A stretch of DNA of 6,774 nt from DATIJC01 sp035479015 (GCA_035479015.1 DATIJC010000043.1:1-6774), one strand, 5' to 3'; shown: positions 1 to 5,427, counted from the first letter of the stretch. Notes: a model not told the origin generated them from the sequence alone. Numbers and translations are program-made.

Positions 1-1
1 C

Positions 2-118
2 TCACGCTATCCCAATTGTAAGTGGACTAGTTGGCAAAAACCGGGAACCGATGATAATCCAATTCTCATGACTTATGTTCCCAATGCGCCAAAAGTTGAG
101 GAGAAAAAGAATGAGTAA
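2..118 (+). CDS. 3' end of an unidentified upstream gene (partial)
   Basis: This frame is open from the window edge for 38 codons and ends at TAA (116-118). The tail is hydrophilic, with three aromatic residues near its start (Tyr, Trp, Trp), an NAP segment and a charged KVEEKKNE end. I do not recognise a family from so short a piece. The stop lies 8 nt inside the next gene (ATGAGTAA). This is the same kind of tight overlap seen at the two following junctions, and it supports a real coding end at the head of a cotranscribed group. The ribosome binding site of the next gene lies inside this tail. The start and the function are outside the window. Confidence 0.6.
   Translation, partial: SRYPNCKWTSWQKPGTDDNPILMTYVPNAPKVEEKKNE
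98..103 (+). promoter_or_regulatory. Shine-Dalgarno site deciding the start at 111
   Basis: GAGGAG lies 7 nt upstream of the ATG at 111. The in-frame ATG at 75 has no purine-rich sequence in front of it, and starting there would overlap the upstream gene by 44 nt instead of 8. I therefore place the start at 111. Confidence 0.7.
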
Positions 119-527
119 TGAGCATGCTGAGGCAGCCAGAAAAAATCTATTAGAGCAGGCAAGAACGCACATGTCAGAGAGTGACTTTGCATGCTGGTTA
201 GCAATTCTGCGAGGTTTTTACCAGTCTAGCCAAGATCTAGAAAAGAACGCTTCTGTAGTAAAAGTGTCGATAGAAAAAGGACTTGTCTCATACAGCGGTT
301 ATCATGTAAAAATTTCTCTAGAAGATTTTCGACAATTTAATCCGGAAAAAGAAAATGTTGCAGGTTACATCTTGCATGCGATGCATACGGGTCATTGGGA
401 GTCTGGAGTGACTGCTCGAAGCCTTACGTTTGCTGATGAAGACGAACAGAGAGAATCGGCAGTAAGTCTCTATGTAGGTGTAAAACGCAGAGTGTTGAAA
501 CTATTTGAAGAAGAAAAAAGAAAATGA
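111..527 (+). CDS. Unknown 138-residue soluble protein
   Basis: I do not recognise this protein. From the ATG at 111 it has 138 residues, no signal peptide and no membrane segment. The N-terminal third (1-50) looks helical and charged, with a single Cys at 28 in an FACWLAILRGFYQ stretch. The middle (50-75) alternates like beta strands. The 80-138 part is again helical and ends in the basic-acidic run LFEEEKRK. An in-frame ATG at 75 would add 12 residues, but it lacks a ribosome site and the extension is very basic. The stop overlaps the kinase start by 4 nt (ATGA, 524-527), so the two genes are almost certainly cotranscribed and translationally coupled. The context gives no more precise function. 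Confidence 0.75.
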   Translation: MSNEHAEAARKNLLEQARTHMSESDFACWLAILRGFYQSSQDLEKNASVVKVSIEKGLVSYSGYHVKISLEDFRQFNPEKENVAGYILHAMHTGHWESGVTARSLTFADEDEQRESAVSLYVGVKRRVLKLFEEEKRK

Positions 528-1474
528 GTAAAGGAAACCAACTTGTAGTCACCGGTTCAATCGCGCAGGATAACATTTATATCCTGCCGAAGCTTTTATC
601 TGACTATATTCAGTTTGGTGATGAGCACAAGATCTCCATATCAGTCCTATCAGAGACACATCGCAAACATTGGGGCGGCACGGGTGCGAACATTGCGTAC
701 ACTGCCGCACTTCTGGGGGATCATCCGATCCTACTTGGGTCAGTCGGTAAGCATGATAAGGCATACATTGAAGCTCTCGAAAAAGTAGGGGTCAATACTG
801 TGTTTGTGCACTACAGCGATGACGAAACTGCGATGTTTACGGTATTCACTGATAAGGCAAATAATCAAATAGGATCTTTTGGCGGTGGGGCGATGTTTGA
901 TGCTAAAAGTCTCACTATCCCCAAAACCCAAAATATTTTTGTAGTCATTTCCGCTCACGATCCATTACAAATGCTGGCGCAAGTGAATGAGTGTGCAGAA
1001 AGAAAGATTCCATTTTGTTTTGACATTGGACAACAGGCTCTCAATGTCTCTGTGGAGATGCTGACCAGTGGCTTGTCGTATTGTGAGATTTTGATTGCCA
1101 ATGACTATGAGATGGATTTAATCGCCAAGCGAGTGAAGCGGACCAAGGAAGGTATATTCGCAAATATTCCGCTGTGTATCACGACGTTCGGGGCAGAAGG
1201 TTCAGTGATCACAGGCATGCGCGCCGCAAAAGCTATTCCCATTCCAGTCGCTAAGCCCGAACGAGTTATCGATCCGACTGGTGCAGGTGATGCATACCGT
1301 GCTGGATTTTTCCATGGATATTTAGCGGACAAGCCGTTGGAAGTTTGTGGTAGATTAGGATCAGTGGCTGCTAGTTTTGCCGTGGAACAACATGGTGGCC
1401 AGGAACATAAATTCACGCTGGAACAGTTTAACAAACGTTATGAGGAAAATTTTGAAAAGGAGTCATACGTATGA
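524..1474 (+). CDS. PfkB/ribokinase-family kinase, probably nucleoside (adenosine-type) kinase
   Basis: This is a complete 316-residue PfkB-family kinase, the usual length, expected to phosphorylate a sugar or nucleoside hydroxyl with ATP in the cytoplasm. The N-terminal strand VVTGSIAQDNIY (8-19) starts the Rossmann-like fold. The substrate-site motif GGTGAN is at 51-56, followed by GSVGKHDKAYIEALEKVGV (72-90). The NDYE motif at 193-196 matches the Mg/phosphate-coordinating N-x-x-E of the family. The second PfkB signature DPTGAGDAYRAGF at 250-262 supplies the anion hole and the catalytic base Asp256. The long segment between strand 1 and GGTGAN, and the wording around TAMFTVFTDKANNQI, resemble bacterial and archaeal adenosine/nucleoside kinase-like members more than fructose kinases. 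Substrate cannot be fixed by eye. It overlaps both neighbours by ATGA. The sequence before the start is A/G-rich without a clean Shine-Dalgarno, which fits coupled reinitiation. Confidence 0.9.
   Translation: MSKGNQLVVTGSIAQDNIYILPKLLSDYIQFGDEHKISISVLSETHRKHWGGTGANIAYTAALLGDHPILLGSVGKHDKAYIEALEKVGVNTVFVHYSDDETAMFTVFTDKANNQIGSFGGGAMFDAKSLTIPKTQNIFVVISAHDPLQMLAQVNECAERKIPFCFDIGQQALNVSVEMLTSGLSYCEILIANDYEMDLIAKRVKRTKEGIFANIPLCITTFGAEGSVITGMRAAKAIPIPVAKPERVIDPTGAGDAYRAGFFHGYLADKPLEVCGRLGSVAASFAVEQHGGQEHKFTLEQFNKRYEENFEKESYV
1457..1462 (+). promoter_or_regulatory. Shine-Dalgarno site for the gene at 1471
   Basis: AAGGAG lies 8 nt upstream of the ATG at 1471, inside the last codons of the kinase gene. 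It supports the start that overlaps the kinase stop by 4 nt. Confidence 0.75.
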
Positions 1475-2031
1475 GTGATACATTACTACCTGAAGGTGTT
1501 TTACCATTTGATGACAGTACTGAACGTGAGTTAACGCAGACTGAATCACACCCAGGTTCAGGAGTTGTAAAAGGGATTGTGCATTCTGCTAATCGTCGAG
1601 AAACGGATGCAGAGGAAAATGATCCATTCATAAAAGGGGTAGAAGCTGGACGAAAAACTAGAGAAGAGCAGAGTGAAAAGAGAAAAGAGCTTCAAAAAGA
1701 AATGTTTATGAATCAAATCCAAAATAGTAGGACGTTTGACGAACTCAATAGTTTGTTCTGGAATCCTAATAGTGTGCAGAAAGAAGCTATACAAGAGTTT
1801 CAGGCAAATGAAGATGCTCAAATCGAATTGCTCGGCAAAATTATGAAATATGAAATCAGATATAATATTAATAGCGGCGTTAGTAACAGAACTTCTGAGC
1901 AGATTCGTAATAACCGAGTCCAACAGCTTCTGGCGTTAACAAAATCATATCCTGCATTTAGAGGACTTGAAGTTCAAGCGAGTGCAGATGAATATGCTAG
2001 GGGCTTGCAAGACATTACGAAAAGACCATGA
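1471..2031 (+). CDS. Unknown 186-residue charged protein
   Basis: I do not recognise a family. The 186 residues have no Cys, no signal peptide and no membrane segment. Residues 1-55 are acidic and probably disordered. Residues 60-85 (GRKTREEQSEKRKELQKEMF) form a highly charged helix that could be a coiled coil. Residues 87-165 look like a small helical domain with regularly spaced Leu/Ile/Phe, including FDELNSLFWNPNSVQKEAIQEF. The C-terminus (166-186) is polar and ends KRP. The start has a good Shine-Dalgarno (1457-1462) and overlaps the kinase stop by ATGA, so it is the last visible gene of the operon. No hairpin followed by a T-run is visible after the stop, so the transcription end is unclear. 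A structural or adaptor role is possible but unsupported. Confidence 0.75.
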   Translation: MSDTLLPEGVLPFDDSTERELTQTESHPGSGVVKGIVHSANRRETDAEENDPFIKGVEAGRKTREEQSEKRKELQKEMFMNQIQNSRTFDELNSLFWNPNSVQKEAIQEFQANEDAQIELLGKIMKYEIRYNINSGVSNRTSEQIRNNRVQQLLALTKSYPAFRGLEVQASADEYARGLQDITKRP

Positions 2032-2038
2032 CGGCGGA

Positions 2039-2090
2039 TAGATCTTGCAATAGTAGGCAACATTTGGCAATATTAGGCAATTGATCTAGG
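2039..2090. repeat. Degenerate 10-bp periodic stretch bracketed by TAGATC/GATCTA
   Basis: Four successive 10-mers at 2041-2080 each end in GCAA (gatcttgcaa, tagtaggcaa, catttggcaa, tattaggcaa). The stretch is flanked by an inverted TAGATC (2039-2044) and GATCTA (2083-2088), extendable by TTGC/GCAA with a 2-nt bulge. It fills most of the gap between the operon end and the first REP-like repeat. No T-run follows, so I do not call it a terminator. The one-per-helical-turn spacing could suit a DNA-binding protein, but it may also be chance or decayed repeat. Confidence 0.35.
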
Positions 2091-2107
2091 CGGAAACTTT
2101 GTTGTAT

Positions 2108-2155
2108 TGTCATCCTGAGCATCCTGGTACTCCAGGAGGTCGAATGGATAGTTTT
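2108..2155 (+). repeat. REP-like hairpin repeat, copy A
   Basis: The order is TGTCATCCTGAGC (2108-2120), a hairpin TCCTGG-TACT-CCAGGA (2122-2137; 6-bp stem, 4-nt loop), then GTCGAATGGATAGTTTT (2139-2155). It is oriented with the TGTCATCC edge away from the GIY-YIG gene and ends 2 nt from that gene's stop codon. The TGTCATCCTGAGC family is widely dispersed in environmental bacterial genomes, where it often yields spurious VILSEAKNL-type translations (recalled knowledge). Confidence 0.85.
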
Positions 2156-2157
2156 CT

Positions 2158-2439
2158 TTAAAATAGATCTTTCCAACCTGGGTTTTGTTTTGCTATAAGA
2201 TCACGTTTTTTCTTTCTGATCCAACCTTTTAGTTGTTTCTCTCGCGCGATTGCTTCTTCGACATGGCTATATTCTTCGATGTAGACTAATTTGTGACACT
2301 GATGTTCCTTTGTGTAACTTTTGTCATGTATGTCATATTTATGTTCCAGCACTCTTCTATGAAGGTCATCGGTAACACCAATATATAAATTTCCCAAATT
2401 ACTTGCCATCATGTATACCCAGTATCGATAAACCTTCAT
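2158..2439 (-). CDS. Single-domain GIY-YIG endonuclease
   Basis: This 93-residue protein is a stand-alone GIY-YIG nuclease of the YhbQ/COG2827-like size class. The core reads WVYMMASNLGNLYIGVT (7-23): the GIY half is degenerate (VYM) while YIG is intact at 19-21. Likely active-site residues, placed by analogy with I-TevI, are Arg29 in DDLHRRVLEH, His33, the metal-ligand Glu67 in AIAREKQLKGW, and Asn86 in QNPGWKDL. No extra DNA-binding domain is attached. I chose the ATG at 2437-2439 because family members begin just before this strand. The longer frame from 2508 adds only translated repeat sequence (MSVILSAPSNLG), and another ATG at 2452-2454 is possible. No Shine-Dalgarno is visible. It is framed by inverted repeats A and B, so it may act on them. 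Most such proteins have no assigned role. Confidence 0.88.
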   Translation of the reverse strand: MKVYRYWVYMMASNLGNLYIGVTDDLHRRVLEHKYDIHDKSYTKEHQCHKLVYIEEYSHVEEAIAREKQLKGWIRKKKRDLIAKQNPGWKDLF

Positions 2440-2445
2440 CCAATT

Positions 2446-2451
2446 ATCATA
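2446..2451 (-). promoter_or_regulatory. Possible -10 box for the GIY-YIG gene
   Basis: On the minus strand TATGAT lies 6 nt before the ATG at 2439, a leaderless arrangement like that of the gene at 5495. The only -35-like hexamer (TTGGCA, inside repeat B's hairpin) is 20 nt upstream, which is longer than optimal. The call is weak. Confidence 0.2.
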
Positions 2452-2454
2452 CAT

Positions 2455-2503
2455 AAAACTATCCGTTCGACTGCCAAGATTACTTGGCGCGCTCAGGATG
2501 ACA
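2455..2503 (-). repeat. REP-like hairpin repeat, copy B (inverted relative to A)
   Basis: Read on the minus strand it gives TGTCATCCTGAGC, a hairpin GCCAAG-TAAT-CTTGGC (6-bp stem, 4-nt loop), then GTCGAACGGATAGTTTT. Compared with copy A, the 13-nt head is identical and the 17-nt tail differs at one base. The stem bases differ, yet both arms change together so pairing is kept. Its inner edge is 15 nt upstream of the GIY-YIG start, so it also sits where the promoter should be. Confidence 0.85.
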
Positions 2504-2532
2504 GACAAGACACATTGTTTAGTACTGAGTTT

Positions 2533-2571
2533 ACCCTGAGCGATTAGCCGAAGGGCTCAGGATGACAATGC
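2533..2571 (-). repeat. REP-like repeat, copy C (palindromic variant)
   Basis: CCTGAGC (2535-2541) pairs with GCTCAGG (2555-2561) around a 13-nt centre containing AGCC/GGCT. It carries the TGTCATCCTGAGC head on the minus strand (edge GATGACA at 2561-2567) but lacks the GGATAGTTTT tail of copies A, B and D, so it is a variant or truncated member. It shares an identical 17-mer, GCTCAGGATGACAATGC (2555-2571), with copy D. Confidence 0.75.
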
Positions 2572-2587
2572 ATAAACTTTTTGTCGA

Positions 2588-2650
2588 TAAACTATCCATT
2601 CAACCGTCAGGTCTCCTCATCGGCGACTTGACTGCTCAGGATGACAATGC
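2588..2650 (-). repeat. REP-like hairpin repeat, copy D
   Basis: This copy has the tail TAAACTATCCATTCAACC on the left and the head GCTCAGGATGACA (2634-2646) on the right. Its hairpin arms are longer: GTCAGGTC (2606-2613) pairs with GACTTGAC (2625-2632) with one G-T wobble and an 11-nt loop. It lies in the same orientation as B and C. Its right arm and head overlap the candidate promoter of the gene at 2667. Confidence 0.8.
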
Positions 2651-2656
2651 TATCTT
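2628..2656 (+). promoter_or_regulatory. Candidate sigma70-type promoter formed within repeat D
   Basis: TTGACT (2628-2633, five of six consensus) is followed by exactly 17 nt and then TATCTT (2651-2656, four of six). The -35 box lies partly in the repeat's hairpin arm, and the spacer is the 17-mer that also follows copy C. Only 10 nt separate the -10 box from the ATG at 2667, so the transcript would be leaderless or nearly so. That agrees with the absence of a Shine-Dalgarno. Confidence 0.4.
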
Positions 2657-2666
2657 CCCGTAGTCT

Positions 2667-4223
2667 ATGCCAATCGATCTTAAAAACTGGCCGCTGTTTT
2701 ATAAAGACGTTCTCAAAGTCAAAGACCCAAAACACCATCTTGCTGTTTGCTGTCTATGGACGGAGCGGCAAGCTGTGGAAGGGTTGCTCAAAGATGTTCC
2801 CTACAACACGATTGGTAACCTCTATAGTGCGCAGGGCATCAATGCAATGCTGCGTAATATTTTTGCCAACCCGCACATCCGCGTCATATTAATTTGGGGA
2901 GCGGAGATGAGTTTATCGGGCCATTCACTACTGATGTTCTCACAAAAAGGAATTGATACAAATAGAAAAATTATCGCCGCCCGCGGCGAAATTGAAAACG
3001 AAATCCCTGATGACATCATTAAAGAATTTCAAGAGATGGTCGCAGTTGTGGATATGCGCGGGCGAAGCGCAGTGGATTTTGTCGCCAAAGCAAATGAATT
3101 GTCTGCAAAATCCATTGAGCCATTTGCCAAGCGCAGTAGGGAATTCCCACGCAGTGAACCGGTAGTGCGCTTGCTTCCCAGCGAGCAGACAGGATTCCGT
3201 GTTTCCTCACCAAAGGTGGCAAAGACATGGTTGAAACTTTTAAACGAAATTTCCAAGTATGGCAGACCCAAACACACGCGCTACAGTAAAGATAATAGTC
3301 TAAAGGAAATTTTAAACTTAACTGCCGTGGTCACTGATGAGGATCCAAACGACATTTATTTTCCGGAGTATCTGCCTTTTGCACGCGTGGAACTAGAGGC
3401 ATATTATGCAGAGATTATGACCAGCCGGCAAATTCCCGGAGTGGCATACAACTACGGAAAACGCTTGCGGCTAGACCTCGGTGTAGATCAAATCGCTAAG
3501 ATGAAAGAATTGCTGAAGAATAGGCCAGATAGTAAAAAAATGGTAGCGATCACGATCGATCCGGTGCGAGATTGGGGAGAGGTAAATAATGGAGATACGC
3601 CGTGTCTTGTAATGATATTAGGTTCAGTGCAGGATGATAAATTCTTTTTGACCTGTCACTTTCGCAGTCAGGACATGGTACATGGATGGCCGCGCAACAC
3701 ATTCGCTTTGAGAAAACTGCAAAAAGAAATAGCTGATAGTGCAGATATGAAGATGGGGCCACTTACCATGATCACGCACAGTGCGCATATGTATGCGGAT
3801 GATTTCGGCTTGGTCGATGACTTACTGATGAAGCATTATGAGGGTGAATTAGGATTCACGCCGCAGGTGCATTTTGATTTTGATAGCCGCGGGAATGCGA
3901 TCGTGGAAATGATCAATGAGGCTGATGCGCAAAGTTATCCATATTGGTCGCGGCGGTATGAAACACAAGCTGTACCCATGGCAATAGAGCGCATGATGAA
4001 AAAAGTACCCAAGGGCAAGCTGATACGAGCAACAATTTTTGAACCAAATGGCGGACCGGCGATAAAAATGTTTGAGGGGCGTACTGCACAGGAAGTAGCT
4101 TGGCAGATTACTGATTGGAACTATTTGACGATCCCCGGGCACCTCATGTATGTAGGATTGGAGTTGCAAAAGTGTGAGGAAGCGATCAAAAATGGAACAA
4201 GCTACGAACAAGATCCGGCGTAA
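2667..4223 (+). CDS. Thymidylate synthase-like fusion (MtrA-like + ThyA + DUF4346-like)
   Basis: This 518-residue protein has three parts. Residues 24-131 (LAVCCLW... to VVDMRG) resemble the MtrA subunit of tetrahydromethanopterin methyltransferase, including the NIFANPHIRVILIWGAEMSLSGHSL stretch. Residues ~235-380 form a ThyA core: YGKRLR (263-268), DSKK (288-291), catalytic Cys313 in TPCLVM, RSQDMVHGWPRN (333-344, keeping Arg, Ser, Asp, Gly, Pro and the uracil-reading Asn344), and SAHMY (372-376) with the His and Tyr of ThyA's HLY. Residues ~403-516, ending YVGLELQKCEEAIKNGTSYEQD, resemble DUF4346. The predicted role is methylation of dUMP to dTMP. Lys290-Lys291 replace the usual Arg pair that holds the phosphate, and the corrinoid-binding His of MtrA seems absent. 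An in-frame TAG at 2661 fixes the ATG at 2667; there is no Shine-Dalgarno. The gene is probably cotranscribed with the small gene after it. Confidence 0.85.
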   Translation: MPIDLKNWPLFYKDVLKVKDPKHHLAVCCLWTERQAVEGLLKDVPYNTIGNLYSAQGINAMLRNIFANPHIRVILIWGAEMSLSGHSLLMFSQKGIDTNRKIIAARGEIENEIPDDIIKEFQEMVAVVDMRGRSAVDFVAKANELSAKSIEPFAKRSREFPRSEPVVRLLPSEQTGFRVSSPKVAKTWLKLLNEISKYGRPKHTRYSKDNSLKEILNLTAVVTDEDPNDIYFPEYLPFARVELEAYYAEIMTSRQIPGVAYNYGKRLRLDLGVDQIAKMKELLKNRPDSKKMVAITIDPVRDWGEVNNGDTPCLVMILGSVQDDKFFLTCHFRSQDMVHGWPRNTFALRKLQKEIADSADMKMGPLTMITHSAHMYADDFGLVDDLLMKHYEGELGFTPQVHFDFDSRGNAIVEMINEADAQSYPYWSRRYETQAVPMAIERMMKKVPKGKLIRATIFEPNGGPAIKMFEGRTAQEVAWQITDWNYLTIPGHLMYVGLELQKCEEAIKNGTSYEQDPA

Positions 4224-4225
4224 AT

Positions 4226-4432
4226 ATGAATAACTTTCGAAAACAATTGCTGGAAAAAACAGGGGCTTACAGTGAGCTTAAGAAAACAGTTACAAAAAGT
4301 ACAAAGACCGACCTAGGACAAGTTAAACCAATTCAAGTGAGCACGAAACAAAAATCTGTTTTTCCCGAGGGATCGATTATCAACAAGCCTATGTTTGAAC
4401 GCATGAAAAGCTACTTAAAATCTCATCAGTGA
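4226..4432 (+). CDS. Unknown 68-residue basic protein
   Basis: This small Lys-rich protein has no Cys, no signal peptide and no membrane segment. It begins with an amphipathic helix-like stretch (FRKQLLEKTGAYSELKKTV), has a polar Thr/Lys/Gln middle, then FPEGSIINKPMFERMKSYLKSHQ. I do not recognise a family. The ATG comes 2 nt after the stop of the thymidylate synthase gene, so it is very likely cotranscribed and translationally coupled. Its last 7 nt overlap the end of the convergent surface-protein gene. No terminator hairpin is visible on either side of the junction. The coding call rests on position and clean frame alone. Confidence 0.55.
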   Translation: MNNFRKQLLEKTGAYSELKKTVTKSTKTDLGQVKPIQVSTKQKSVFPEGSIINKPMFERMKSYLKSHQ

Positions 4433-5418
4433 TTGTCAGTTTTAAATGCACTCTTCTTACTCACTGCTACCTGGCCACTGGCAGAGACTGATTTCGCTTG
4501 GAAATCATAGCGTGTGTTCGGTGCTAGATCGCTCACTGTGACACTATGGTTGGTTGTCAGTGTAGCATCCAGTGAACTGTTGCTGCCAAGTGGTGAAACA
4601 CCTGCTAGATCATAGAGTACTTGGCTTGTTGCCGGGATGCTTGTAGTCCAGGTTAAAGTAATCCCTGTTTGTGTTTTGTCGGATGCAGTGAAATTCGAGA
4701 TCGTTATCGTACCCGTCGATGGGGTGGATGTCGGTGTAGGTGTGGGTGTCGACGTAGCGCTAGCTGTAGTGCTGGGAGCGGGTGTAGAGAGAGTGAATGA
4801 GTACGTCTGAGGGAAAGCCAATATATCGGCATTCGATGTGTGAGAAGCGATCTTACTCAACGTCTGGTCAAAAGAAAGGGTACTTGTCCCGACTGCTGAA
4901 GGGGTTAGCGCCAGGGTGCCTAGTGCAATAGATGCAGAGTTACTGTAGGGGGCAGAAGGAGAGTTGGTCAGATACACGACTTGAAACGTCGCAACGCTTC
5001 CCGAAATTTGCTTGGTATTCACGGCGAGGCGCATGCCAACTGGTATAGTAGGGGTAAAGGTGATATCTGAATAATTCCCGCTACTTGAGAGCGAGAAAGT
5101 AGCTTGGATGCCATCAATTTGCTCAGTAGATATTGTCGAAGATAGTGATATATCGGTTTTGTTGCCTACGGTCAAATTTCCACCCGCCGGACTAAAAGTG
5201 AGATGAGCTGTTCCACTGCTGACTGAGGCTCTACTGCCCCCACTAAAACTTTGTTGGAGCGCCATAGCTCCTACTGAAACACCGACAACGATGATTGCGA
5301 CGATAATGAAAGGTATAGCTTTTTTCCAATTTGTCTTGGGGGTAGCTGAATGAAACTCAGGTTCTTGGGTGACGGGGGCTTGGGTAATGGGAACTGAAAA
5401 ATTATTTTTGTCATCCAT
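4426..5418 (-). CDS. Membrane-anchored surface protein with cohesin-like and FN3 domains
   Basis: This 330-residue protein has a short cytoplasmic N-terminus (1-32), one membrane span (about 34-54, IPFIIVAIIVVGVSVGAMAL) and a large external part, so it is likely N-in/C-out. Residues 70-200 resemble cohesin-type beta-sandwich domains common on CPR surface proteins: AHLTFSPAGGNLTVG start, IDGIQATFSL, FQVVYLTNS, LGTLALTP and a final SFDQTLSKI strand. A Ser/Thr/Pro linker (211-236) leads to an FN3-like domain (237-327) with LTWTTSIPATSQVLY and LAPNTRYDFQAKS, similar to FN3 modules in front of phosphatase domains. No catalytic domain is present, so an adhesive or scaffolding role is likely. The partner (perhaps a dockerin protein) is not in view. 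It is transcribed divergently from the beta-helix gene and converges with the 68-residue gene. No Shine-Dalgarno precedes the ATG at 5418. Confidence 0.8.
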   Translation of the reverse strand: MDDKNNFSVPITQAPVTQEPEFHSATPKTNWKKAIPFIIVAIIVVGVSVGAMALQQSFSGGSRASVSSGTAHLTFSPAGGNLTVGNKTDISLSSTISTEQIDGIQATFSLSSSGNYSDITFTPTIPVGMRLAVNTKQISGSVATFQVVYLTNSPSAPYSNSASIALGTLALTPSAVGTSTLSFDQTLSKIASHTSNADILAFPQTYSFTLSTPAPSTTASATSTPTPTPTSTPSTGTITISNFTASDKTQTGITLTWTTSIPATSQVLYDLAGVSPLGSNSSLDATLTTNHSVTVSDLAPNTRYDFQAKSVSASGQVAVSKKSAFKTDNH

Positions 5419-5427
5419 ACTAATTAA

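Larger units (their letters stand above)
2108..2503 (-). mobile_element. Candidate REP-framed GIY-YIG cassette
   Basis: A 396-bp unit consists of a single GIY-YIG gene lying between two inverted 48-49 bp copies of one repeat (2108-2155 and 2455-2503). The outer edges both read TGTCATCCTGAGC outward-in, and the inner edges both read GGATAGTTTT toward the gene. The gene's stop codon is only 2 nt from the left repeat, and its start is 15 nt from the right one, so the repeats and gene form one compact block. I see no convincing target-site duplication. The arrangement mirrors REP-associated tyrosine transposase genes flanked by inverted REPs, but here the protein is an unrelated nuclease. That this is a mobile or repeat-maintaining unit is inference. 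Confidence 0.45.

Noticed and set aside
75..110. Start of the first complete gene at ATG 75
   Set aside because: It has no Shine-Dalgarno and would overlap the upstream gene by 44 nt. The ATG at 111 has GAGGAG at a good distance and an 8-nt overlap.
1558..1923. Minus-strand 121-codon ORF rich in Phe, Leu and Ile opposite the 186-residue gene
   Set aside because: The hydrophobic look is the antisense of Lys/Glu-rich codons. The plus-strand frame has a Shine-Dalgarno and operon context.
2440..2508. N-terminal extension of the GIY-YIG protein starting at 2508 (MSVILSAPSNLG...)
   Set aside because: This segment is translated repeat B and matches the well-known spurious VILS..NL type of translation. 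GIY-YIG family members of this size begin near 2439.
2533..2571. Copy C hairpin as a rho-independent terminator
   Set aside because: The 7-bp stem is not followed by a T-run on either strand, and the sequence is explained by membership in the repeat family.
2108..2650. CRISPR array
   Set aside because: The repeats are few, unequal in spacing, in mixed orientation and internally palindromic, with a gene between two of them. This does not fit a CRISPR array.
2641..2892. Plus-strand 83-codon ORF overlapping the thymidylate synthase start
   Set aside because: It lies in another frame over the coherent MtrA-like domain and begins inside repeat D. It is a shadow of the real gene.
4700..4800. Low-complexity GGTGT-rich stretch as a DNA repeat
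   Set aside because: It is explained by the Ser/Thr/Pro linker codons of the minus-strand surface protein.
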